DNA from: an uncultured Myxococcales bacterium
GTDB taxonomy: Bacteria > Myxococcota_A > UBA9042 > DTJE01
Direction: 5' to 3'
Assembly: GCA_903857665.1 (NCBI GenBank)
Contig: CAIOFV010000064.1
Coordinates: 1 to 45,783, forward strand
Length of the DNA stretch: 45,783 nucleotides
Shown in pieces: positions 10,614 to 18,500 of the stretch (positions within the stretch are counted from its first letter, which is position 1; each line of letters starts with the position of its first letter). The translations under genes and the position numbers were made by a program. A model generated the notes under the pieces. It made no database searches and was not told the origin of the DNA. It worked only from the letters and a program-made list of their open reading frames with translations.

Positions 10614-11180
10614 ATGCGAAACAGCACGCGGGCGAAAGGGTTCAGCCTCCTGGAATTGATGGCGGTCATGGCCATCCTGGCGGTGCTGGGCACGATCGCG
10701 CTCTTTTCCTACAAGGTCTATCTGCGGAAGGCGCGCAACGGCGAGGCCGTGGCCTTCCTGATGGACATCAAGATGAAGCAGGAAACGTACTTCATGGCCT
10801 ACTCCCAGTACGTCAGCACTGCCACGACGCCGGACGGCTTCTACCCGGACAGTTTCCCCGTCGCCCCGTCCCCCTGGATCACCAATTCGCGCCCCTGGAA
10901 CTGCTCGGCACCGGCCAATATCGCCATCACGGGCTTCTGCGCCCTCGGCATCTCGCCGACGTCGGACGACACCTTTTTCCAGTACGTGACGATGGGCTGG
11001 GACCCGGTGGTGAACAAGACCGTGCCCGCGGCCGGGGCCAAGGGCGCCTACATCCGGGATCCGGCCCGCCGGTGGTGGTTCGCACGGGCCCGGGGATTCG
11101 CCGGCACCGGCGCGACGCTTCCCTTCGAATTCCGCACGTCCAGTGAAGTCAGCGAGATCATTGAAATCCCGCCGGACTGA
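10614..11180 (+). CDS. Type IV pilin-like (prepilin) protein
   Basis: A 188-residue protein with a class III signal: a short basic leader MRNSTRAKG, then FSLLELMAVMAILAVLGTIA. Prepilin peptidase would cut between G and F; Glu at mature position 5 is present, as required for assembly. The rest is a globular head with two cysteines (NCSAP, GFCAL), which could form the pilin disulfide. The gene stands alone, with its own promoter and no pilus assembly genes nearby, so it may be a minor pilin or a pseudopilin rather than the major subunit. ATG 10614 is preceded by AGGGAG at 10601-10606. Confidence 0.88.
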   Translation: MRNSTRAKGFSLLELMAVMAILAVLGTIALFSYKVYLRKARNGEAVAFLMDIKMKQETYFMAYSQYVSTATTPDGFYPDSFPVAPSPWITNSRPWNCSAPANIAITGFCALGISPTSDDTFFQYVTMGWDPVVNKTVPAAGAKGAYIRDPARRWWFARARGFAGTGATLPFEFRTSSEVSEIIEIPPD

Positions 11181-11223
11181 CCGCCATCGTGCACCTTCCC
11201 ATCCCAAGAACGCCGCGCCCCCC

Positions 11224-11252
11224 GTGACATCTGGACAGTCCGTGTCCATATT
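11224..11252 (+). promoter_or_regulatory. Promoter of the ferritin gene
   Basis: GTGACA (11224-11229, 5 of 6 to TTGACA), 17 nt, CATATT (11247-11252). Predicted start near 11259, leader about 44 nt. The spacer is filled by a perfect inverted repeat, listed separately. Confidence 0.55.
11232..11248. promoter_or_regulatory. Candidate operator in the ferritin promoter
   Basis: Perfect inverted repeat TGGACA-N5-TGTCCA sitting between the -35 and -10 elements, a place where a bound dimer would block RNA polymerase. It does not look like a Fur box. The regulator is unknown; an iron- or redox-responsive repressor would suit the gene. Confidence 0.45.
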
Positions 11253-11302
11253 GCTTCCAACCGCGCAATGGATGCGCCTGGAAACCAACACGGAGGAGAT
11301 TC

Positions 11303-11788
11303 ATGGACGCCAAGCTGTTCGCCGCCCTGAACGACCAGATCAACGAGGAGGCCTGGTCGGCCTACCTGTACCTTTCCATGTCGACGTGGTTCGACGCCAA
11401 CAACATGCCCGGGTTCGCCAAGTGGATGAAGACCCAGGCGGGCGAGGAAACGAAGCACGCCCTCAAGCTGGTCGAGCACCTGCACGCACGCGGGCACCAG
11501 CCCGTCCTGAAGGCCATCGCCGCCCCGGGCAACCAGTGGACATCGGCCCTGGCAGCGTTCGAGGCATCGCTGGCCCACGAGAAGCACATCACCGGCTGCT
11601 ACCAGAAGCTGATGGATCAGGCGTACGAACTGCGTGACCACGCATCCGTCGCCTTCCTGACGTGGTTCGTCACCGAGCAGGTCGAGGAGGAAAAGACGGC
11701 GGACGAGATGGTCCAGAAGCTGCGCCTGGCCGGGACGAGCATCGGTTCGCTGATGTACCTGGACGGCCACGCCGGCAAGCGCGCCTGA
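11303..11788 (+). CDS. ftnA: Non-haem bacterial ferritin
   Basis: A 161-residue four-helix-bundle ferritin that oxidises Fe(II) and stores Fe(III) inside a 24-mer. Ferroxidase ligands are visible: Glu in LNDQINEEAWSAYLYL (about 17), Glu-Glu and His in GEETKHA (about 49-53), Glu in AHEKHIT (about 93), and Glu in EQVEEEKTAD (about 126-130). There is no haem-ligating Met pattern of bacterioferritin at the dimer interface. ATG 11303 has GGAGGAG at 11292-11298. The promoter overlaps a palindrome, so expression is probably regulated. A strong hairpin follows the stop. Confidence 0.96.
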   Translation: MDAKLFAALNDQINEEAWSAYLYLSMSTWFDANNMPGFAKWMKTQAGEETKHALKLVEHLHARGHQPVLKAIAAPGNQWTSALAAFEASLAHEKHITGCYQKLMDQAYELRDHASVAFLTWFVTEQVEEEKTADEMVQKLRLAGTSIGSLMYLDGHAGKRA

Positions 11789-11813
11789 CCGCGGTCGCGG
11801 CCCGACGATTCGA

Positions 11814-11844
11814 CCCGGGGCGTGGGTGGCCGCCACGCCCCGGG
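11814..11844. terminator. Hairpin between convergent ferritin and permease genes
   Basis: Perfect 12-bp stem (CCCGGGGCGTGG, complement at 11833-11844) with a 7-nt loop, in the 62-nt gap between two convergent genes. No U-tract on either side, so it may act as a transcript end-protecting or bidirectional stop structure rather than a classical intrinsic terminator. Confidence 0.6.
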
Positions 11845-11850
11845 CCGCTG

Positions 11851-13869
11851 TCAGCCCGAGGTCCCGGAGGGATTCCAGCGGACCAGTCGGGGGAGGATCA
11901 CAAGGGTCTGTCCGGCCAACTGCAGGCGCTTCTGCAGTTCGAAGGCCGTGTCGTTGTGCAGCCAGTGATGGAACCACCGCTCGCGCTCGAAGACCAGTTG
12001 GCCCGCGAAGAAGGTGATTTCCGAATAACTGTTGGCCAGGGCGTTGCACTGTCTTTCCAGCGATTCGACCGCGTCCGTCGCCACGGCGGCGCTGTGGGTC
12101 GCGGGCAGCCCGAAGCGGTGCGCCAGTTCCACGTATTTCCGGCAGGTTTCGTCGGTACGCAGGCGGACGCTGTCGATGTCGCCTTCGCCCCGCATGGCGG
12201 CTGAGTCCACGACGCCCACGGACACGAACACAAGGTTCTTGTACAACCCCTTGAATTCGCGCAGCACATCGCGGGTCGTCGTGATCCCGAGGCCGCCGTA
12301 GGAGCCCACCAGGATCGCCGCGGTGCGCTGGTGGAGGTCGGGCCTGCCCGGCACGTGCCCCGGCGCGGCCGGCAGGGGCGGGACCTCCTGGTTCAACGCG
12401 GCGATCAGGCGGCCGACCGACCGGTAGTGCGCCCTCACCACGAAGCACAACCCGGTGACGCCCGCGGTCACCGCGACGGTCAGCCAGCCGCCCTCGGCGA
12501 ACTTCTCGTAGGTCGTGACGCCCAGGATCGACGCGCACAGCAGAAGGCCGAACCCGAACAGCCCGATCCGGCCGATGTGCCTGGGCTGGCCGTCGGTCGG
12601 ACGGGATTCCGCCCTCAGCATGCCCGCCATCGACAGCGAGAAGGTCAGGAAGACGTTGATGGAATACATGACCACGAGGTGCGACACCTGGCCGCCCGTG
12701 TACAGCAGCGCCAGCAGCGACGCGCTGCCCATCAGCACGATGCCGTGCCCCGACGTCAGGCGGTGCGACAGCGAACTGAAGCGCCGCGGCATCCACCCGT
12801 CCAGGGCCATGTTGGCCAGCACGCGTGGCCCGTCGATGAAGCCCGCCTGCGCGCCCACCATCAGCAGAAGGCCCTCGGACAGCAGGGTCAGCACGACGAT
12901 CACGCCGCCGCCGGGGAAGTTGCCAAAGACCGCCTCGGACAACACCGCGTTGAGGGTCTTGCCGTCCTCGAAGCCGACGCCGACCAGCACGTAGCAGATC
13001 AGCAGGCCTCCGGCCGTGAAGGCCAGCGACAGCGCCATGTACAGCATGGTCCGGTGGGCCGTTCGGACCTTCGGCTCCTTCAGGATCGGCAGGCCGTTGG
13101 ACACGGCCTCCAGGCCGGTATACGTGCCGCCGCCCAGGGACCAGGCCCGGGCCGAAAGCGCCAGCATGGCCACCAGGCCCAGTACCGAGTAGCCGTGGTC
13201 AAAGCCGGCGGACACCTCGGCGATGGCCCGGGGCGCGTCGAAGGCGTGTTCCAGCAGGGCGCCTCCGATCAGGGCCAGGTGCGTCACGACGAACAGCAGG
13301 AACACCGGCACCAGCGGAACGACGCTGTCGCGGACCCCGCGCAGGTTCAGCGCGGTCATGCCCACGATCACCGCGACCTCGAACGGAAGCTTCGCGGCCG
13401 CCCAGTCCGGCGGGAGGAACGAGAACAGGGCATCCCCCGACGCAGCGATCGACACGGTGATGGTCAGCATGTAATCGACGAGCAGCGCGCAGCCCGACAG
13501 CACGCCGGCGGGCTTGCCCAGCAACTGGGTCGCGACGATGTAGCCGCCTCCGCCGTGGGGAAAGCGCTCGATGATGCGGCTGTATGCGGCGGCGATGACC
13601 GCGATGGTGACCGTGGTCGCCAGCGCCAGCACCACCGCCAGGTACTTGTGCTCGCCCAGGGCCAGGAAGGCCTCCTGGGGCCCGTAGGACGACGAGGAAA
13701 GGCCGTCGGCGCCCAGCCCGACCCAGGCCAGGAACGGGATCAGCGCCAGTTTCTCGAAAAGTCCCTTTTCCTGGAGGTCGCGCGGCTTGCCCATCAGTCG
13801 TCGACGGGCGCGTTCCCACGTGGATGGCGCGAACGGATCGGGGGGAGTGCTGGATCGATTCCCGCCCAT
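11851..13869 (-). CDS. KimA-like APC-superfamily permease, probable K+ importer
   Basis: A 672-residue permease with 12 predicted membrane helices (about 40-500) and a cytosolic C-terminal domain (about 520-672). Helix 1 reads GLGADGLSSSSYG: Asp55 and Tyr62 keep the 7-residue spacing of Asp36 and Tyr43, the potassium-contacting pair of B. subtilis KimA. Other matches to KimA are FPHGGGGYIV and LLVDYMLTITVS. The start at 13869 is chosen for a GGAGG (13875-13879) and the upstream riboswitch; the frame is open beyond it, but that would place coding inside the aptamer. The c-di-AMP riboswitch argues strongly for potassium rather than amino-acid transport, since c-di-AMP represses K+ uptake in characterised bacteria. 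Confidence 0.88.
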   Translation of the reverse strand: MGGNRSSTPPDPFAPSTWERARRRLMGKPRDLQEKGLFEKLALIPFLAWVGLGADGLSSSSYGPQEAFLALGEHKYLAVVLALATTVTIAVIAAAYSRIIERFPHGGGGYIVATQLLGKPAGVLSGCALLVDYMLTITVSIAASGDALFSFLPPDWAAAKLPFEVAVIVGMTALNLRGVRDSVVPLVPVFLLFVVTHLALIGGALLEHAFDAPRAIAEVSAGFDHGYSVLGLVAMLALSARAWSLGGGTYTGLEAVSNGLPILKEPKVRTAHRTMLYMALSLAFTAGGLLICYVLVGVGFEDGKTLNAVLSEAVFGNFPGGGVIVVLTLLSEGLLLMVGAQAGFIDGPRVLANMALDGWMPRRFSSLSHRLTSGHGIVLMGSASLLALLYTGGQVSHLVVMYSINVFLTFSLSMAGMLRAESRPTDGQPRHIGRIGLFGFGLLLCASILGVTTYEKFAEGGWLTVAVTAGVTGLCFVVRAHYRSVGRLIAALNQEVPPLPAAPGHVPGRPDLHQRTAAILVGSYGGLGITTTRDVLREFKGLYKNLVFVSVGVVDSAAMRGEGDIDSVRLRTDETCRKYVELAHRFGLPATHSAAVATDAVESLERQCNALANSYSEITFFAGQLVFERERWFHHWLHNDTAFELQKRLQLAGQTLVILPRLVRWNPSGTSG

Positions 13870-13926
13870 GGGGGCCTCCGGATGTCCGCCTCTGCGAGAG
13901 GACGAACGCCCGAAGTCGGACGGTAC

Positions 13927-14072
13927 GCCTCTCCTCGATGCCTGCGGGGTTAGCTGACGGGCTCGGGCCGAGAAGTGCCCTACGCCATTACCGGCGATAC
14001 GCCCCTGGACCCGCCCCGAAGGACGGGTCCCGATTGGGTCCCCCGTTCCCGGTTTCCCGGGATTCGGCACCG
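13927..14072 (-). promoter_or_regulatory. c-di-AMP riboswitch (ydaO/yuaA class)
   Basis: Leader RNA of the permease, matching the ydaO aptamer element by element. Reading 5' to 3' on the minus strand: P1 5' arm GGTGCC (14071-14066) pairs with GGCATC (13943-13938); GCCGAATCC; a CCCGG-GAAA-CCGGG hairpin; ACGGGG; an extra hairpin GGACCCG/CGGGTCC (about 14030-14008); GGGGCGTATC (14005-13996); GTAGGGCACTTCTC; and the hallmark CCCGTCAGCTAACCCCG (13961-13945), then GAGGAGAGG pairing back to CTTCTC. This recognition is from memory of the family consensus, not a covariance-model search. The 57 nt from aptamer to ATG contain two small hairpins and the GGAGG, no U-tract, so control is perhaps translational. 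Confidence 0.92.
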
Positions 14073-14075
14073 GGA

Positions 14076-14104
14076 AGTATGCACGACGCGTCCGGGCTTG
14101 ACAA
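14076..14104 (-). promoter_or_regulatory. Promoter of the riboswitch-permease transcript
   Basis: TTGTCA (14104-14099), 17 nt, CATACT (14081-14076) on the minus strand. The start falls near 14070, so the RNA begins at, or a base or two before, the aptamer P1 helix. Together with the riboswitch this accounts for the 276-nt stretch 13870-14145. Confidence 0.65.
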
Positions 14105-14145
14105 GGGTCGCAGGCCGGAAGACCGCAGCAACGGCAGGCGTGGGG

Positions 14146-15378
14146 CTACGATCGCATCCCGGCCACGTGCGTCCCGGCGGCGAGGCCCGTGCTCCAGGCG
14201 ATCTGCAGGTTGTAGCCCCCTCGCGGCCCGTCCACGTCCAGCACCTCGCCGGCCAGGTGAAGTCCCGGCATGAGGCGCGATTCCATCGTGGCGGGGTGCA
14301 CTTCCGACGTGTCGATACCGCCCAGGGTCACCACCGCCTCGGCGAACCCGCGCGTTCCCGTGATCGTGAGGGGCAACCCTTTCAGCATCGCCGCGACGGA
14401 CTTGCGCCGCGCCGCGGGCAGGCGGGCCACGGGCCCATCCCCTTCGGGCAGCGCCCGGTCCGCCAGGCGCTGGGCGAGGCGTTCCGGGACCCAGGCACGC
14501 AGCAGGGACTTCAGATGGCGACTCCCCCCGGAGGACGCGGCGGTGGCCAGATCCCCATCGACCTCGTCCAGCGACCGGTCCGGGGCCAGGTCCAGGGACA
14601 GGTCGATGGGGCCGCCGTCCAGCCACCGCGCGACCAGGCGGCTGCCGTCCAGGGCCACCGGGCCGGACACCCCGAAGTGCGTGAACAGCAGGGATCCCCG
14701 GGCCTGGACCGCCTGCTTCCCCTGGCGGAAACGGGCTACGACGTCGTCCAGGCCGACGCCGGCCAGGTCGTGCAGCCAGGCCGGGCCCGCGACCAGGGGC
14801 ACCTCGCCGGGTCGCGGCGGGATGATTCGGTGGCCCAGCGATGCGGCCAGGTCGAAGCCGTCACCCGACGACCCGGTTTCGGGGTACGAGCGGCCGCCGG
14901 TGGCGAGCACCACGGCGCGCGCCTCCGGTTCCGACGTTCCCGCCAGCACCTGCAGCCCCCCGCGCACCGGCCGGATCGCGGTCACGCGGGACTCGTACCT
15001 CACCTCGACGTGCCAGCGCACCATCGCCGCTTCCAGCGCGTGGACGACGTCCAGCGCCCGGCCCGACGCCGGAAAGCAGCGTCCGTCAGGCTCCCGGAGG
15101 GTCGGCACTCCCAGGTCCCGGAACCACGCACGGGTCGCCGCCGGGTCGAAGCGGCCCAGCGCGTTGTGCAGGAAGCGGGCGGCCGGCCCGCAATCCGCCA
15201 CGAACGACGACGCGTCCCGGTCGATGGCCAGGTTGCATCGGCCGCCACCGGTCAGCAGCAACTTGCGCCCCGATCGAGGGCCCCGTTCCAGCAGCAGGAT
15301 CCGGGCGCCCAAGGACGCCGCGCGGATCGCCGCCGTCATCCCCGCCGCACCTCCGCCGATGATGATCCCGTCGAACAT
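14146..15378 (-). CDS. FAD/NAD(P)-binding oxidoreductase, BaiN/HI0933 family
   Basis: A 410-residue flavoprotein. The N-terminal dinucleotide site is MFDGIIIGGGAAGMTAAIRA (GxGxxG) with LLLERG following; KLLLTGGGRCNL near residue 40 is the family hallmark. The late FAD-contact region LHLAGEVLDVDGPRGGYNLQIAWSTGLAAG closes the fold. A middle insert (about 190-330) is the HI0933-type domain. Members are commonly annotated as BaiN or YhiN; the physiological substrate is unknown for most of them. ATG 15378 has only a weak ribosome-binding site. It is divergent from topB-recQ and shares a 135-nt promoter region with it. Confidence 0.92.
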   Translation of the reverse strand: MFDGIIIGGGAAGMTAAIRAASLGARILLLERGPRSGRKLLLTGGGRCNLAIDRDASSFVADCGPAARFLHNALGRFDPAATRAWFRDLGVPTLREPDGRCFPASGRALDVVHALEAAMVRWHVEVRYESRVTAIRPVRGGLQVLAGTSEPEARAVVLATGGRSYPETGSSGDGFDLAASLGHRIIPPRPGEVPLVAGPAWLHDLAGVGLDDVVARFRQGKQAVQARGSLLFTHFGVSGPVALDGSRLVARWLDGGPIDLSLDLAPDRSLDEVDGDLATAASSGGSRHLKSLLRAWVPERLAQRLADRALPEGDGPVARLPAARRKSVAAMLKGLPLTITGTRGFAEAVVTLGGIDTSEVHPATMESRLMPGLHLAGEVLDVDGPRGGYNLQIAWSTGLAAGTHVAGMRS

Positions 15379-15439
15379 GCTGTTGGACTACCAGAACCGG
15401 CGCGCCAGGGCAAGGACGGAAGGCGGTTCCCGCCCGCGG

Positions 15440-15467
15440 ACGAGCGGCCCGTGAAACGCCCGCTCGT
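15440..15467. promoter_or_regulatory. Inverted repeat at the topB-recQ -35
   Basis: ACGAGCGG (15440-15447) and CCGCTCGT (15460-15467), perfect 8-bp arms with a 12-nt spacer; the right arm touches the -35 hexamer. It lies between divergent genes, so it could serve either promoter as an operator. Confidence 0.4.
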
Positions 15468-15495
15468 TGCGGTCGATCCTCCCTCCGACTACACT
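15467..15495 (+). promoter_or_regulatory. Promoter of topB-recQ
   Basis: TTGCGG (15467-15472), 17 nt, TACACT (15490-15495). Predicted start near 15502, so the leader is only about 12 nt and contains just the GGGAGG ribosome-binding site. Confidence 0.55.
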
Positions 15496-15513
15496 CCGCC
15501 GCGGGAGGCCGCC

Positions 15514-18500
15514 GTGTCCGTCGTCGTCATCGCCGAAAAGCCCTCCGTCGCCCGGGATCTGGCCAGCGTGCTGGGCGCGTCCACGCGCGCCGACGCCGCC
15601 CTGGTCGGCAACGGGTACGTCGTCACCTGGGCCATCGGGCACCTGGTCGGCATCGCCGAGCCCGCCGCGATGAACCCCGACTGGAAGCCGTGGCGCTTCG
15701 ATCGCCTCCCCATGCTGCCGAAGGACTTCCTGCTGAAGGCGCTGGAGGGGACGAAGGATCACTTCGACAGGATCGCGCGGCTGCTGACCGCGCCGGACGT
15801 CGAGCGGGTCGTCTGCGCCACGGACGCCGGGCGCGAAGGCGAGCTGATCTTCCGGTACATCGTCCGGGTGGCCGGGTGCGATCGACCCGTGCAGCGCCTG
15901 TGGATCAGTTCGCTGACGCCCGAGGCCATCAAGGAAGGCTTCGCGGGCCTTCGCCCGGGCGCGGACTTCGACAACCTGGGCCGGGCCGCCGAGGCCCGGG
16001 GCCGGGCGGACTGGCTGGTCGGCATGAACCTCAGCCGCGCCTACAGCCTGAGGTTCGGGGGCCAGGGCGAAACCCGCAAGCTGCTGTCGGTCGGACGGGT
16101 CCAGACCCCGACGTTGGCGATGCTGGTCGAACGGGAAACCGCCATCCGCGACTTCGTCCCCGAGGTCTACCACGAGGTCGTGGCGACCTTCGGCGAGGGC
16201 GCCGATTCGTACCGCTCGACGTGGTTCGACCCTGCCCGGGCCGCAACCGAGGGCGACGCCCGCAACGCCACGCGGCTTCCCGCGGCGCCGGCCGACGCCG
16301 AGGCCATCCGGGATCGCGTGCTGGGCGGCAACGGCGAGGTCGTGTCGCTGTCCGGCGCGGACCGGAACCAGGCCCCTCCCCTGCTGTACGACCTGACCGA
16401 ACTGCAGCGCCACGCGAACCGCCTGTATGGCCTGACCGCGAACAACACGCTGGCGGCGGCGCAGGCGCTGTACGAAAAGCACAAGCTGATCACGTACCCG
16501 CGTACCGATTCCCGGCACCTGACGAAGGACGTCGCCGCGCGCGTCAAGGAAGTCACCGACGTCATCCGGAAGTACTACGGCACCGCGGTCGCGGCGGGCA
16601 CCGGGACGCGGCACCTGTCGTCGCGCTTCGTGGACGACGCGAAGGTGACGGACCACCACGCGATCCTGCCCACATCGGTCGATCCGCACGGCAAGCCGAT
16701 GTCCCGGGACGAGGAACGCGTCTACGACCTCGTGTGCCGGCGGCTGCTGATGGCGTGGCACGGCGACCACAAGACCCGCGTCACGACGGTGGTGACCCGA
16801 GTCGTGACCGACGCCGCCAGCGACCTGTTCCGGGTGTCGGGCACGGTCGTGACGCAGGTCGGATGGAAGGTCCTGGACGTTGGCGGGGCGCGGGCGGAAA
16901 AGGGCGACGCGAAGGGCAAGGGGAAGAAGAAGGCGGCGAAGGCGGTCGCACCCGAGGGCGAGTCCCCGACCGACGCCGAAGACAAGGCCGAGGACGTTGC
17001 GGAGGGCCGCCTGCCCGACGGGCTGTCCGAGGGGCAGGTGCGAAAGGTCCAGGCGTGCGAGGCCCAGCGCAAGGAAACCACGCCGCCCAAGCGCCTCACC
17101 GACGCCAGCCTGCTGACCGCCATGGAAACGGCCGGCCGGACGCTGGACGACCGGGAACTGGAAGAGGCGATGAGCGAGCGGGGCCTGGGCACGCCCGCCA
17201 CGCGCGCCGCGACGCTGGAAACGCTGATCTCCCGCGGGTACGTCGAGCGGAAGGGCAAGTCCCTTCGCGCCACCGAGGACGGGATCGCGCTGATCGACGT
17301 GGTGCACGAGAAGGTCAAGAGCCCCGCCATGACCGGCGAGTGGGAACTGCTGCTCAAGCGGATGGAACACGGCCAGGGCAGCTTCGAAGCGTTCATGGAG
17401 GGGATCGAGCGGTACGTGATCGAGGTGGTCGGGTCGGTGAAGGGGATGAGGAGGCCGGAAGGGAGAGCAGGAGCGGGTACGGGCTCGGGTGCGGGGACGG
17501 GAGAAGGGACGGGAACGGGAACGGGGGCGGGGACTCGAGAAGGAACGGGCACGGGGGCGGCGACGGGAACGGGAGCAGGGATGGGGGCCGGCGGGTCGGT
17601 TGATCCGCGGGCGTCGGAGTCCACGCAGCCCGCGTCCGTCCTGGGCGTCCGGGCTTCCGTCGTGTCGCCGGCGAGCCGCCCGCCTGCGACTCCAGCGAAG
17701 TCAGCGACTTCCGGAACTTCTACGACTTCCGCGACGTCAGGGATTCCCGTGACTTCCGTGAACCCCATGACTCCCAGGATCCCTGCCGCCCCGCAGCCGC
17801 CCGCCCCGCAGCCGCCCGCTCCGCAGCACCCGGCGGACCTCGCCACGCTGCTGCACGACCGCTTCGGGTTTTCCTCCTTCCGCGAGGGCCAGGAGGAGGT
17901 CTGCCGGGCCGTGACCGCCGGGCGGGATGCGCTGGTCGTGATGCCGACGGGCCGCGGGAAGTCGTTGTGCTACCAGCTCCCCGGCATCGCGCGGGGCGGC
18001 ACCACGCTCGTCGTCAGCCCGCTGATCGCGCTGATGGAGGACCAGGTCTCCAAGTTGAAGGCCCGGGGGCTGCGTGCGGAGCGGATCCACTCGGGACGGT
18101 CGCGGGAGGACAGCCGCGCCGCCTGCTTCGACTACCTGAACGGGCGCCTGGACTTCCTGTTCATCGCGCCGGAGCGCCTGTCGGTGCCGGGCTTCCCCGA
18201 GATGCTGGCGAAGCGGCGCCCGACCCTCATCGCGGTGGACGAGGCCCACTGCATCAGCCACTGGGGGCACGACTTCCGGCCGGACTACCGGCTGCTGAAG
18301 GACCGCCTGCCCCTGCTGATGCCCACGCCGGTGATCGCGCTGACCGCGACCGCCACGACCCGCGTGCAGGACGACATCTGCGAGCAGTTGAACGTCCCGA
18401 AGGCCGGCCGGTATGCCCACGGCTTCCGGCGGGACGACCTGGCCCTGGAGATGGCCGAGCGCCCCATGGCGCGGCGCATGGACGAGGTCGAGCGGGTGCT

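Noticed and set aside
12331..13953. A 540-codon plus-strand frame opposite the permease
   Set aside because: Low-complexity Gln/Arg/His/Gly composition; the opposite strand has a clear KimA-like protein.
13870..14070. N-terminal extension of the permease
   Set aside because: The open frame reads through the riboswitch aptamer and its residues do not resemble the family.
13975..15513. N-terminal extension of the topoisomerase-RecQ frame
   Set aside because: The frame is open but runs antisense through the BaiN-family gene; the conserved topoisomerase start, a GGGAGG and a promoter all support GTG 15514.
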